This document shows, one piece after another, positions 23,451 through 36,500 of a stretch of 64,000 nt of DNA. The position numbers were made by a program, and so were the translations under genes. The DNA lies in NCBI GenBank assembly GCA_013396655.1, contig WBMV01000462.1:1017594-1081593 (forward strand), in the 5' to 3' direction. The stretch is from Campylorhamphus procurvoides. Lineage: Eukaryota > Chordata > Aves > Passeriformes > Dendrocolaptidae. The first letter of the stretch is position 1; each line of letters starts with the position of its first letter. The notes beneath the pieces are model-generated. The model made no database searches and had not been told where the DNA came from. It saw nothing but the letters and a program-made list of their open reading frames with translations.

Positions 23451-25416
23451 GCTTTCCTTAAAGTACCTTCGGTGGGAGTCAGGAGAACATGTGGTCTTCA
23501 AGCCTGTGATTGTCTCTGCTGAGGCTGGGGGACTGTTTCCAACCCAGCCTCGAGGTGCTCGAGTAGTTGGCTCTTTTCTGGCGAATTTGCATTGGAAATG
23601 GGTGCTGTCTAGTCAGTGCAGGTGCCAGGGGTGCCCAGTCATATGGAGACCGCAGGCAGGGGCGGAGGTGGCTGCAGCGGGGGCGTGGGGAGGAGCGAGG
23701 TGCTGAGCTACTCTGCACCCTCCCCTGGGCTCCCCTCCCACCCCCAGAGCTGGAGTTTCCAATTGCAGAAACATGTCCCCTCTAAGCTCCCGATGTGCCA
23801 GTGCAAAGTGGATTTATAGTTATCCCAAATTCCAAACTATCCCTTTTTTTTTCATCTCCACTGAAGGCTTCTCCAGTGCATTCCTGAGTTTGCAGGACAA
23901 GCTTGAGTGGTGTGAAAATTCAGCAGCCAGACCCTTTGTATGAACTGTGATCATCCCAGGAGTCTCTAAATGTACTGAATTCAATAAAAGAAATAAAATA
24001 ATGAAAACTCTTCTTAAAAAGGGTATCCCAGAAGCTGCTGAGGAGCTCCCAGTGTGTCCCAGCCTGCTGACCATCCCATATGCAGGAGGGTGGCTTTGGG
24101 CTCCCAATGGGAGCAGTGACTGAGGGCAGTTTAGAGCAGTTTATTCACTTCATGACATTGCAGAGTGGTTAAAAATAAGTGAAGCTGTTCTGAAACTGGG
24201 TGAGTGCAGGTGATGGGGCCCTCCTGCCTCCACTGCTGCCTCTCTGTAGTGCTGGTTCTTTACATCCACCTGAGGACTGGGACAGAACTGATCACGCTTT
24301 TCTCATCTATTGTCAGCTTTCAAGGTATTTTGTTTAACCAGATGGATTTCTTGCTGTGTGTGGTACAGTCCCATCCCTGCCCCTCTTGCCTCTTTGGCTT
24401 TGATAACTTCCCTCTCTGATGTGCTTTGCAGTGCCCAGGATGCTCTCCCCATGCCAAGGACTTGTGCCATGGCTGCTTTTGGAGCCTGGCTGGCACTACA
24501 GTGGGAGATGCTGCTTTCCATGGAAGTTGCTGTGGTTTTTGGTCTATTTCTAGAACTAAGCATCACAATTGCTGGTGGTATCAGTCCCCAGAAGCCTTGG
24601 CTGATGGGTTCCAAGGTGGTTTTGGATGTGGAGGAGGGTTGTGACAGAACTGGGATGTCCCTTGCACAAAGAGAGATTGCAGGGTCCTGCCTCAGTGACA
24701 GTCTCACTCGAAGCATATAAATGACACCATTGATTTTGGACCTGACAGGTGCTGAATGAGCCCCGTGGAGAACATTGATTTCTCTCACTCTTTTTCTCCT
24801 GTGGAATGTCTGCTTGTCCAAAGGTGTGATTGCCTGGTAAATAAAATGGCCTCAGCACAGCCCATATTAAATTGTAGCTAATTTTAACATGTGGCCGTGG
24901 AGGAACAGTATTGAGCCAAGAACTCATGATCCTTCATCAGTAACAAACTGACCTCAAAATGCCAAAATAAAAAGCACAAGGTAATACCTTGCAGGTTGAA
25001 GAGAGAGAGAAATAGTGCAAGAAATTGTGCCACCAACACCCACTCTGGGCGTACCCACCTGCAGTTGTCATTCTGAATAGAGGCTTTTCTTGTGAGCAGT
25101 GTGGTGGCCTTGCTCTGCTGCCAGCTCTTTGCTGGTGGAGTGGGGCTGTGGTTTCTTGCCTTGGTTTTTTGTGTTTTACATCAGGCCTTTTTCAGCAGCT
25201 CTTTAAATAGGTTATGAGTTCCTTCCTCGATGCTTGTCATCTGCTGGCACTCAATGCCTGGCTGGCTGGGTGGTGGCTCTTTGCTGATGTCACCCAGAGC
25301 TCAGGAGGACACTGGCACTGTAGCAGGTCCCTCATACCCATTTGGCAGCTGGGAGGGAGGTGATTTCCAGATCTGAATTGGCTGAGCAAAATCAGCCTTG
25401 GCTTTAGGTTCCTTCA
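23451..25416. other. Intron 1 stretch with a GC-box pocket
   Basis: No gene recognised. A CpG-enriched segment at 23465-23705 carries GGGGCGG at 23659-23665 and a second GC-box-like word (GGGGGCGTGG) at about 23679-23688. The remainder is ordinary intron. Confidence 0.5.
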
Positions 25417-25580
25417 CCACCCAGAGAAGCTGTGACTGCTCCATCCCTGGAAGTGTCCAAGGCCAGGTTGGACAGGGCTTGGAGCAACCTGGGCTAGTGG
25501 AAGGTGTCCCTGTCCATGGCAGGGGGGTGGAACTGGGTAATCCTTTAAATACCTTCCAACCCAAACCAGTCTGTGATTTG
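25417..25580 (+). mobile_element. CR1 LINE 3' tail, sense orientation, well preserved
   Basis: It runs from CCACCCAGAGAAGCTGTGAC through GGAAGTGTCCAAGGCCAGG, GGTGTCCCTGTCCATGGCAG and CCTTCCAACCCAAACCAGTC to CTGTGATT, the complete order of the last ~165 bases of an avian CR1. It lies 1.8 kb upstream of exon 2 and in the opposite orientation to the copy at 53023. Confidence 0.93.
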
Positions 25581-27369
25581 GTGGTGCCCAGCCTGGGATG
25601 AGCAGGAGACAGGGAGGGAATGCTGTAGAAGGGCAGGGCAGTTCTGCAGAGGAAGTTTGTGTCTTGCTGTGTGTAATTGTGGCTATAACCTGTGTCATTA
25701 ACTTTCCAAATCGGAGGCTTAAAAGGATTTAAACTAAACACATGCTAGAAATTTGAAATCAATGAGACTGCAGTGCAGCAGCACATACAGCCTGTTTGCC
25801 TGGGGTGTAAATTCTTGCAGAGACCCAGAAGATAAAGTTATGAAATAACCCATGTCAGCAAGAGAGGTTGTAAAGCAATTCCGAAAAAACCCCTCTGTCT
25901 AGACACTTGTATTTACTGCAGTGTTTATGTGAGATAGAGGAATGCCCTAGAAAACCAGACTTGTTTTCAATTTCTGCCTCTGGCACGTGCCTGTCTCATG
26001 AGAAGGCTCTGATGTGATGGGACTGTCCTGTGTCACCCCCCCTGTGCTGGGGGAGCTTTGCTGTCACTCAGGGGCCCCTTGTCGAGGGGCTGGCATGGGG
26101 GAGAAGGGTAAAAGGTTATTTCTTTCTTTGTGTAGGTGAGTCAGGCTGTTGTTAATGAGGTGGTCTTGCTAATCCACCGCTGGAAACCTCGTGTCTAATC
26201 CCAAACACTGTGATAACAAGCTGCACTGTGGTCGTGTCTATGGAGATATGATGGCCCCAAAGACTTTGATTTGTTTAATTAAAAGAAAATTAAGCTGTTT
26301 TATTTTGCTTTGAACTGTGGGTGAAGTTTGCAAGGGGTGTCTTTATGTGGAGCATATTTGATGACAGCTTGGGGAGCAGAGATCGTGCCATGTGACAAAA
26401 CCAGGCTGAGCAAACCCACCCAAAGGCAGCTTGGATCCTCTGCCTGTTTATCACATGGGGGTGATTCACCCCTTCAATGCAGTGATTTACTGAGAATTCT
26501 AACATGTTTGTTAGGTATTTGTGAGGAATTTGCTGGAAAAAAAATAAAAGGGTTGCTTAAAAATACAGCAGTGAATTGAAGGTATTCAGTAATGAGGATG
26601 CAGAAAGAAGGGAAGTGAATTGTCTGGCTCAGCAGAGTCAGTCCATCCTGATGAAGGATGGAGGTGATGCAGCTGCAGAAATGAAGCAGATTTTTATTAT
26701 TTTCCTCTTAGCCCCTGCTGCCAGGCAGCACCACTGGAGCGAGACTGAGTCCCCAGACCTCAGAATCCCTGATGCTCCCAAATAAGCAACCAATTATTGC
26801 TATAGTTAAAGACAGGATTTTGTTGAAAGAGAAGCATAACGTTGGTCTGCCAGTTGACCTCCCTGAATAACCAAGGGTGGTCCCTGGAGGGCTGAGACTT
26901 CTGCTTTGTCAAATGGGCTGAAATTAAACACAAGCAAAGCTTTGTGGAAACAGTCTCTGGTCTTGGGGACAGGATCTGAACAACCCCAACTCCCTTAGCC
27001 TGTAACATGTGTCCCTTCTGTAGGGAACCAAAGGGGATCATGCTGGAAACAAGTACAAGTTCAACACTGGGCTGCTGTAGAACATCAACTGTAATTTATA
27101 TTTGGCTTTAACCTTGAAAGGGAAACATCCTGGCTTGAGTTTTCCAGCCTTTCTGCGATGTTACCTTATGAAAAACTAACTTGTTTTTCCAAAGGGTGTT
27201 TTGTTTCTGCTGTGCAGCTGAGAACACAGGAGCCCTCACAGGGCACCCACAGTCTGACATCTTCAGTAACAACAAATAAACTCATGCCTGGCTTTTCAGG
27301 GCAAGTTTCTATGTCCCCGTTAACTTGCCTTGCACATGAATTTAACTCAGTAAATCTCAGTTACAATTT
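25581..27369. other. Intron 1 stretch before exon 2, nothing recognised
   Basis: Ordinary intron of about 1.8 kb. The open frame at 27158-27499 (+) runs into exon 2 in a different reading frame and is not coding. Confidence 0.5.
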
Positions 27370-27419
27370 GTGCCTGTCTTACTCATGTTTTCCCTCCTTT
27401 TCTCTTTTCTTCCCCCCAG
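27370..27419 (+). other. VAV2: Intron 1 branch point and 3' splice site
   Basis: A pyrimidine-rich tract at about 27388-27417 ends in CCCCCCAG, with AG at 27418-27419. A branch-point-like CTTAC at 27378-27382 would place the branch adenosine (27381) 38 bases upstream of the cut, an ordinary distance. It directly precedes the VAV2 exon 2 codons. Confidence 0.8.
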
Positions 27420-27536
27420 TTTCTCTGTTTGAAGAACATCCGAACCTTCCTAAAAGTCTGTCACGACAAATTTGGGTTAAGAAACAGCGATTTGTTTGAT
27501 CCCTTTGACCTCTTCGATGTGCGGGATTTTGGAAAG
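27420..27536 (+). CDS. VAV2: VAV2 coding exon 2 (CH domain, residues 69-107)
   Basis: It encodes 39 residues starting [20 protein letters not shown] and ending LFDVRDFGK, the second part of the CH domain. [10 protein letters not shown] and FDLFDV are common to the VAV family. [19 protein letters not shown] (80-98) points to VAV2 rather than VAV1 or VAV3. The exon is 117 bp with phase 0 at both ends, so skipping it would keep the frame but delete 39 CH residues. It is preceded by a strong acceptor and followed by AAG|GTAAGA, a near-consensus donor. No stop, frameshift or unusual substitution is visible, which fits an intact gene. By family knowledge, the CH domain holds the DH domain in an inactive state until the acidic-region tyrosines are phosphorylated. 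Confidence 0.97.
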
Positions 27537-30500
27537 GTAAGAGTTACTCCTGAGCTCCTGGGAAGTGATGCTTCTGGCTCTGCTGATCTCTAGGCTTGTG
27601 CTGCAGGTTTTGGGTGAAAATATAAAGGTTTTGTGACTTTCTGAGAAGCTTTTGCGTCTTTAACCCAAGAAATGAGCACCTGTTCCCCTCTGCTTGTGGT
27701 AAATTCAGGGGTTGATTGTGCTGTGTCCTCAGTGAAGGGGGATCAAGCCTTCAAGCTTTCTTTAGATTACAGTGTGTCTGGGATTGGACTCTAAAGTACA
27801 TGAAAAATGTCTTTTTTGGGGGCAAGTGAAACCTTTCAGCGGGTTCAGGCCTTGCACAGTCCTTCCCCAGCTGCTGCTGCCTCTGCAAAGCAAAATAGCT
27901 TGACTCAAATCCCCATCAATTCTGACATGTGGCCAGTGAGTGTCTGCAGGGTCAGGGAGTTTCGTGCTGGGGTGAAATGAGTGCCCTGAGTTTCTCAAAG
28001 ATGTGTTTTGCTGTAAGTGATGGTTGGCACCAAATGCTGAATGAGACCCAGCTGCAAGGGAGGAAAATTCTGCCTGCTTTTGACAAGTGGCTCTTGTTCT
28101 GATCCCCTGGTTTTGACACCAACTGCATCGGGGCTGATGGATACTGGGCTCAGGGAAGCTATTACACAGGACAATTGCTATATTCTTCAGCAGAAAAGGT
28201 GTTAAAAGATTTATTAAAGCTCTCTATTGTTTTACCTGTTTCAAGTTACCAGGCATAAGTTGCTGGAAGGCATCTCCCCTTCTGATTATCCAAAGAGTAG
28301 ATTTTCACTGCTGATGGGGATATATTACTTGATATTTATTACCTAATTTATTTCTGGACCATTATCTGGAATGTGCAATTGCAGGGCCTTGTTTTATGAG
28401 TTTTTTTGATTTATGAAATACAAGAAGGCTTTTGTTGTTCTGGGAATATGAATGCACAGAAGGAACCTTTTGGGCTGGGGAAAGAACTGCTACTAATTAA
28501 AATGCTGCTTTATCGTCACATTGTCTCTTGCTTTGTGCTGCTTCAAATTGCCTGTGATGCCTGTTAATAGAGCCTGGTGTTAAACACTGCTGGAACATGT
28601 CAGCTGATGAGTGCAGCTTGGTTTCCTTGCTGGTCTGCTCAGGGAACAGCTATTCCCTCCTCCTGTTCACTTTTTGGGGCGTATGTCCAGATTTGTGACT
28701 TGGGAAGGGGAGGGGATTTGCTATTCCCTCTTCCCTCATGACATTTCAGCTTTTTAGGAGAAAGAAACGTGTCATAAACTTCCGAGAAATGCTACTGTGC
28801 TTTATTGCCTGGATCTTGCTTATTTTCGTGTGCATTGTCATCCTCAACCAACCATATAAAACGTGGGAAGCACAGACTTTGTGTACAAAAAACCTCATTT
28901 TTGTTTTATCAGTTTGGTGGAGGTATCAGCTGTTCGGGTCTGCACCACCCTGAATCCGTCTGGAAGCCTGTCAAAACATTCCCATTGTCTTTGCCACCTT
29001 CCCTTCCCACATTATCCTCAGATCTGTGTTCAACAGTGGCAAAGCAAATAAACAGGGAAAAATCTGCTGTCGACCAAAGCTCCTTTCCATTTTGAGTCCC
29101 AGCGAGAGCAAAAGGAGTCTCTAATCCACATTCCCACTGGCCAAACACAGACTTCACACACAAAAAATTCTTCCTGGAGCAATGAATTCCTTAGATCAAT
29201 AGTGTTTTTTGGTTGCAAGGCACTTACACTGTGTAGGAGACGTAACAGTGGACCATTTGATTGCAGAGGAGCCTTGGTGGAGTGGTGTTGGGTGTTTCCT
29301 TTGTGGGTGCCAGTGAAATAGTTATTTCCCTCCTCCAAACCAAAAGGCCAGTGGGACAGCAGTTACTGGGAGATTTTGGGTTTGGTGCAGTGTAATTACT
29401 GAGTAGGAAGGCAGGGCCTTGCCTTTCTGTGGTGCCAACCTCTGCATAAAGGGCTTGTCCTTCGGAATCTTCAGGGTTTCTTATGTAAGAAAACCACGAG
29501 TGCTTTAGAAGAGGAGGAAAAATCAGATCCCTCAGCCTTGCCTTGACCAGCTGTTACTCTGAGTGAGTTTTCCATCACTCCATTTGGTTTCTGAGCTGGG
29601 GAGCTGCCAAAGAGCTGATGGAGCCTCCTGTGTTTGGGGGCTGCCTGAGTCCAGGAGCGTGAGGCTTTATCTCTGCTTTTGCTACTTCCTTGAGTTTTAA
29701 GCTTGGGAAATTGCTTCTTACTGTCACCAGGATAACAGCTGGTGAAATGGGATCATGAAGAGCTGAAGAGCTCCATCTCTGCCTTGGTGGGACTCTGGGT
29801 AATTGGCACTCACAGGCCTTTCCCAAATAAATGTGTCATGTTCCAGTGTTTCCCAGTTACCCAGGGGGGTCAAAGGGCCAGTTTAAATTGCTCACAGCCT
29901 GGTTTTTCCCTGCCATGTCCAGTTATTAAGCAATCCTGGTGTGACAAGGGCCATGCTGTGTTTCATGGCAGGGGTTTCCAAAAGCACCCTGAGATGCTGA
30001 TGCTTGTGTTTCTATCTATGTCCCTTTAAGACACCTTAAAAAGTTAAAGATATATTGTCTTCTACCAGTTGACTTTTAATTTTTTTTTTAAATTTTGATC
30101 CCTTTAAAGGGGCTCAAAAAGCTTTCCATAATCACCCATGGCACGTGCAGAAGTGTTTCTCTGTGTCCCTGCTGCAGGCTGGAGAAGCATCACAGTGTGC
30201 AGTGCTCTGAGGAATAAACCCCCTGTTTTTATTGCCTCATCCCTAAGCAGGGTCTGATCTTGCAGGAGCAAGCACTGGGATCCTCTGCAGGGTTGCTCTG
30301 CCCAGTCTCTGCTAGTACAGCTTAGCTCCTGAAAAAAAGAAATTAAATGAAATAAAAAGCTAGTGCTCGTGTATGGTGTGTTGTTGCACATTTAATAGCA
30401 GTGATGGTATAAAATCAAACTCTTATTGGACTTGCTAATTTATTGGCACCAACTGTAATGACATAAAATGTACATAAATATGGATTAAACTCTTTATTAC

Positions 30501-30718
30501 TCTATTACTCAGCATGATGGTAGCAAGGTTCATTAAAGGGAGTTACTCATTTTAAATAACTTGCAGTAATGTTCTATTTTTTTTTAAGAAATATAGTTCA
30601 AATATTCATAAACCTGTGGAGCGTGCCATTTATTAGCCTCACGCTCCTCTCTGCTCTCCTGACGTGGATTTAATTGTCCTGAATTCCTTTTGAAGTTCTT
30701 GCACTGTTTGAAAAAGGC
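27537..30718. other. Intron 2 stretch, nothing clear recognised
   Basis: Ordinary intron. An AT-rich, low-CpG block at 30385-30600 with many ATTTA, TAATTTATT and CATTAAAG words is noted as a possible conserved non-coding element. Confidence 0.5.
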
Positions 30719-30733
30719 TTTTTTTTTTTTTTT
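30719..30733 (+). repeat. Poly(T) run of 15
   Basis: Fifteen consecutive T residues. A poly(A) tail of an antisense retroposed transcript was considered, but the flanking sequence matches no gene or SINE that I recognise. Confidence 0.85.
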
Positions 30734-33568
30734 GTGAGATGGGATCTTCCCTCCCCTGACCCATGGGTATGAAGTGATGCTGTTCTAAAAATGAAAAAGG
30801 AAAGTGGCTCACAGGTCAGCTGGAAAATGAGGAGATGTTTGGGCTGAGGTTCAAATAGTATTTTCCACTCTCTTGGTTTTGGTCCAGAGGTTGGGGGAAA
30901 GCTGCACCCACCTCAGAGCAGGGCTCAGGAGGGGCATCTGGATGAATCCCCCCTCTCAGCTGAACCCACTGAGGTTTGCTGGAGTGTGACTCGTGGGTGG
31001 CTGGTGCAGGGCTGGTTCATGGCTTATCTTGTGTGTCTGAAGTGCCTGGGAGGAGATGTGGGTGCTGGGGAGGGTGGCCCTGAGCCCGGCACGTTCCAGC
31101 AGCTGTGCCAAGAGCTGCCCTGGAGGTGGGAGTTAAGGCAGAGTTAATGACGGTGCCCTTTATAAATTCAAAGTAATTACTCTGTACATTGAGAGTATCT
31201 TTTAGCGTGAAGGTGTCCCCTTCCTCCTGCCAAGGAGCTGGTGTGGATTGCTCTTGGAAAGCCCTGGGGGGGTCCAGGCTGTCCTCATTGGATGCTGTTG
31301 TAGATTTGTCCCCTCCTTCATCACCAGCACCATGGCTGGAGAATCTTCAAAGCGAGATGTCCCCCGTCGCTGGCCATGGGGACAGGGTGGGAGAGCCACG
31401 GTGGGGCTCAACTGCTCCATCCCCCTCATGCCCCACACCCCACCCTCTTGTCAGAGAGTCAGAAAACTCTGTTTTCTGCTTGGTTTCAGACAGGAGGGTG
31501 GGGAGCCTTGTCAGAATTATTTAAGGGATTAATAACCGAGAGTTGGTGGTTTGTGTTTCTCTCTGTTTCTCTGCTGAGAATTCCCCTCCCTCCATCATCT
31601 CTAACATCATGTACAAGTCACTATCCCTGCAGCAGTGTTTTAAAGGGTGCCTTTTAAACACAGTTTGGGCAGAGAAAGGGAGGATTTGTATGAATTAATG
31701 TAGGTAGTTGAAAATGGCAAAGTTTTTGGAAGGACGGCTGCTGTAACACAGTAAGCCCAGTGCCAGGTGACCTGTTGGTGGTGGGAGCAGCTTCTTTCTC
31801 CTGTTTTGACTTATCAGGGGCTTTTTTTTGACCTCTTGGAGCCAAGAGCATATTAAAAGCAGTGTGGTTTTCTTATGCACCACTGAGTGCATGAAGCAAT
31901 AGTGTCTGGGAGTGGACAGGAGTGTTTGGCAGCTGAGCTTGATGTCCCATCCAGACTCTGCCATGCCAGGGTTGGTGACTATCCTGTATTTTTGGCAGAG
32001 CTTCCCATATGATGGCCTGCTGTGCCAGCTCCTCAGGTGGCTGCTCTGTGGCACTGGGTGTGTGCCAAGAGGGATCCTGTGGCAGCTGGGAAGGGCTCTA
32101 ATTGCTATATCACCACCACAGTGAGCGTGCAGCGGGTGGGGAGGGAAGGGAGAGGAATTCTCCAAAAGAAGGGCGTGTATATTTTATTTATTTTAATTCC
32201 CAAGGGAGCAGTAGAGTAACTGGCCTGCAAAGAGATCTCTGTGTGTGACTGCATGGAAGAAACCCACTTAACCCCTTGCCTGCCCTGTCCTTGCCATGGC
32301 TGAAAACTCCCATGCAACATCAGGATCCTGATGTGCTCCCTGCAGGGTTTTTCCCAGAGCCTTTGGGTGCTGCAGTCCTTGCCCCAGGGAGAAGTCCCAG
32401 CTCCAGGAAGCTTAGGAGAGTGTGGGGAAGGCAGCCCTGCATGCCTGTGCAGGGAAGTCACTGCAACCAGTTGATGATTAACTCCCCAGTTGCTCCCAGG
32501 AGCTGGGGGTGATGTTTGGTTTCCTTTGTGCTCTTGGGTCAGCAGGTGTTTTGGCCACCTGTGTTTTAAATGACCCTGCTGGAATTGTGCTGGAGACTTG
32601 GACACTGGGATGAATGCTACAAGTGGCAAAAGCAGCATGGGTTGGGTTTGTTCTTCTCTCCCTTTGCCAGCTTGGGGGTTCATTTGGCTGTGGGAGCTGC
32701 TTGTCATTTGGAATCGGGGATGAAGGACCTCCCATCCTGGGCACATCAGCTGTGGTTTTTGGGGGGCTGTGTTGGCAGGTGCAGTGTGTCCAGCAGCTGT
32801 TTTCAGCTGGAGCACTGCAAGTGTGGACAGGAAACCCTGATGCTGAACTTCCCTAAAACATAAGCACGTGAATTTTACAGATTTCTGGGGCCAGTCAAGT
32901 GTGTAACCAGACAGTGCTTTCTGCTGTGCTGCCATCATGCACAGGACCTTTCCCTGGGTAATGTTTGCCATGAGGGATGTAATTGATGCTGCCTCTCCTC
33001 TAGTGATGTCCATTTTTAGGCTTCAAATCCTGTAAATTTCTTCCTGCTCTGTGTATTGTCCTGGAATAACTTGTGGACTGTGAATCTTCCCAGTTGCCTG
33101 TGGCAGTGAAGTGTTGAAAGGGCCATGCTGGTGTTTTGTGGTGTTCAGGGGTTCAGAAACAGCACCACAGCCTGAAATTGTGCATAGGCAACAGGCTGCT
33201 GATGAAATACAGTTAATCTTTCACTGCACCCCAAGGCAGAGCCTCTCTGAGCTCCTGGGCTGTACCCAGGTGGGCACTGGGGAGCTGAGCCATCAACCTG
33301 TGGCCCTGGTGTCACCTCCTGTCCCACCAGCCAAAATCAGAGGTGGCACACTGGAGCAGATGGAGATGCCACATCCTAGTTCTGGCTTCTGGGCTGGAGC
33401 AGTGCTGGTGGTATTCTTTGCAGGAGCAGCTTTTAGTTGTCCTGTGGCAAATTCTCTCTGCTTTTTCCCCTTCCTCTCTCCCCTACTTAAAAATCTGGAC
33501 TGTTTATAGATGTGCAGCTTCTCAGTGAAACTGAAAGAGCCAGAGATGTTCGTTCTGGGAAGTTTTGC
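30734..33568. other. Intron 2 stretch, long chance ORF but no gene
   Basis: It includes a 302-codon open frame on the - strand (32105-33013). The translation is low in recognisable structure, has no known domain and is overlapped by other open frames on both strands. I consider it noise from a stop-poor stretch. Confidence 0.5.
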
Positions 33569-33582
33569 TTTTTTTTTTTTTT
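33569..33582 (+). repeat. Poly(T) run of 14
   Basis: Fourteen T followed by six C, forming a pyrimidine tract. No recognisable exon follows a nearby AG. Confidence 0.85.
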
Positions 33583-36500
33583 CCCCCCTTCTTGGCTGCT
33601 TTCCCCAGTATTTTTCCAAGGGGTCACATTAAGGGATATTGTGTTTCAGATCAAACAAGTATGGGCAGGATCTTTCGTAACTCCCATAGTCTGGATGGGA
33701 GAATTCTGCTGTTGGGCCTTGAGCAGTGATGGAAGTGTTTGAATGTGCAAGCCATCAGAGGTATTGATCAGGGTATGGATAAATGCATATCCTTAATGTG
33801 TATGAAATTGATTTTCTTGTACCTTCTTGATTTGCCTCCTTGCTCTCCTTGCAGTAATTTTAGACAAGATTAGAGAGAGAATTTTCTTTTTTTACCTTGA
33901 GAAACCTGTGAGTGTTAGAACACCTCTGAGTCTAAAAAGGGGAGATGTCAGGCTTTTTTGGGTGATCCAACAGTTTTTTGCTATTGTTTGGAAAACATGT
34001 GGTTTCATCTGAACCCCCTGAGATGTTTTTCCTTTATTATGTCATTGGGCATTTAAGACTTAATGATACAGTGAGCACCATTGTGAGTGCAAGATGTCAA
34101 CAGGCAAAGCCAGTCTTTGTGTGTCTTGGTGCTGTAAGTGCATCTCTCATCACTTGAGCTTAACTGTTCGGCATCATGTGCTTTGGGAAAGGAAGGAAAT
34201 ACATCCCAGCTAATATCACTTAAGGGACTCTTGGAATAAAAGGAATTTTTTTTATTCTATAATGAGCTCTTCTATTTCTTCATTAAAATCCTCCAGTTAT
34301 TTCTCAGCCTCCTGGAACTGCAGCGTCTGATGTGAGACTGTCCCAAGGCCAAATGCTTTGGTTACAAATAATAATTAACAATTCTTGAAACAGATTAACA
34401 TGCGGGTGTAACAGAACAGGCAGAAAGTGAAACTCAGCCTGAAAGCACAGGGGAATGGCTGAACTCAAAATCCCCAGTGCTCAGAGTCCTCCTGCCCAGC
34501 ATCTTCCCTGTGAAACAGGGTAAAGAAAAAGGAGGGGGGAAATGCTTCTGTAGGAAATTGTGGTTTCTCTTGGCACAAGTGACCACATTGAAATATCACA
34601 CACATTGAAATATCACACCTGAACACAAACACCCTGATGCCAGGAGGAGCCTGGCTGTCCCATGCCCTGTCCCCAGGACTGGTGAGCTCAGAGGGGGATG
34701 GATTGTGGTCACTGAGCCCCAGGTCCCTCTGTGCTCCTTCTAGATTGGTACTTTGCATTAGAAAGTCACTTATTGGAAGGAAAATGTTTACGTTTCATGG
34801 TAAATAAACAGTGCAGACAAAAATGTGTTGGAACTATTGTGTGTCAGCAGAGTGTGGTTTTGGTGAGGTCTCCTGTTTGCACCCCTATTTCTCACTCAAA
34901 TCTCTTCCAAGTCTCCTGTGTTTGGAGAGACTTCAGGTTCTTGAGACTGTGACAGGCAGGGACAGCTTCAGAAAGCAGGGCTGCCTTGTCTGGGGTGATG
35001 GGATGGCTTCTCATCTCCCTCCCACACTTCTTCATGGGGGAAAGTTAAAGGGGAAAGGAAAAAAGCATCGTGGACTATTTTGTTCCACTGGCTGTCAGAA
35101 TGGGCTGCTTGTTTGTTCTTGGAGGGCTTCCAGATAGAGCTTTTTTTTTTCTCCTCCTTTTTCTTCAGAAATCAAATACTTAAAAAAATAATCCCTGAAC
35201 TTTCACAATTTCTCCCACCTGCAGGATGTTTGAGGGCATTGGGTGTGCACACACCAGGGGTAGAGAGGGTGGAAAACTTGGTGGGGATGGAAAACTAAGG
35301 AAATATCCTGGAGTCTGCAGGGCATCAGGTTGGTCTGTCCGTGCACAGGAGCTGTGCTGGGTGCAGCACATGAGGAGCCAGGTGATAACACAGGTCACAG
35401 GGCTGGTCAGGAGCAATTTGCTGTGAACAGGTTTTGAAAAGCTCTCTAAACATTCCAGGTGAGGCTGGAATGGGTATCTTATCTGCAAACCATGTGCAAG
35501 GGTATCTGTGGTATCGATTTCCCTTTGGAAAAAGGGGCATATACTGATGCCTTGGTGTATTCCAGCTCTGGCAGGCTTTTCTTTGCCTGGCTCCAAACTT
35601 GGCAGAGAGGGGAGCTGGGGTGACTGCACAGCCCTTCATATCTGGAGTGGGGTGGACTCTTCCCTATCCCTCACTTGCCCTCGGTGCTTGGCTGCTCCAG
35701 TTAATGAGCCTCAGATGGTGCTGCTGCAGAGTGTTCATTTACACCCTCAGCCCTAATGGGGTGTGTGTAAGTGAGACATTCCCCTCTTCGACATCATTCT
35801 CTTCCTACTAATTAGGAATTAAAGTATAATCATGGTAGCAAGAAAGCAGCCTTAATGCACCCTGGCTAAAGCTAATGATGTGGACACACAGCATTTGTCA
35901 GGGATTCTTATTGCAGGCCTCTTCTTTTGTAATTTTAGGAATTTCTGAGCCAGTGTGGGCTTGGCAAATGTTTGCAGTCATTCCTCGTAATGAGTAAGGC
36001 TTGTGTGGGAGAGGCTGATGGAGTGGTGGTGGAGATGTCTCCCTGGCTGACAGATGGTGGGGATTTCACAGCCTGTGACTGAAGTTTCGGAAAAGGTGCT
36101 TAATACTTGAGGGGAAGGGGCAAAGTGCAAATGGCTTGGAAGGGACATGCCAATCAGATCCAGCAGTTTGCTGGGAATCCTGAGAGCATTTGGGGTGTAA
36201 GCTCCATGTGTGATCTCAGGGGTGTTCCTGTGACATCCTGGTCTTCTCTGGGCATGGACAAAAGACAAAACAACTGGAGATTGATTAAAATAAGTGCTTG
36301 GAGAGCTGGGGTGCGAGACAGTGGGCTGGGAGCTTCACACTCCATGTCCCAGCCTGTACCTGAGCCTGATGGAGTGCAACAGCTCCAGTGGGAGAGGGAA
36401 ACTTGCCCTTCCAAGCCAGTGGACTGCAAAGATTATTGAAAAAATTGAATATATTTCTTTCATGCGGAAATAGTGCTTTAGTCCCTGCACACAGAGATTT

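Larger units (their letters stand above)
282..27419 (+). other. VAV2: VAV2 intron 1 (complete, 27,138 bp, phase 0)
   Basis: GT-AG intron between coding exons 1 and 2. The donor is GTAGGA at 282 and the acceptor is CAG ending at 27419. The first ~500 bases belong to the CpG island. The rest is ordinary intron with seven CR1 tails, short simple repeats and several AT-rich blocks. No other gene or convincing alternative coding exon was recognised on either strand. Confidence 0.92.

Noticed and set aside
24303..24821. 172-codon - strand frame overlapping a 136-codon + strand frame
   Set aside because: Mutually overlapping frames on opposite strands without recognisable content; treated as chance.
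30719..30770. Poly(T) followed by GTGAGATGGGATCTT, superficially like an antisense Alu
   Set aside because: Similarity stops after a dozen bases, and the CR1-rich context argues against a primate genome.
32105..33013. 302-codon open frame on the - strand, the longest in the window
   Set aside because: The translation has no recognisable domain, is overlapped by frames on both strands and lies inside a VAV2 intron. I saw no sign of a processed pseudogene or of CR1 reverse transcriptase.
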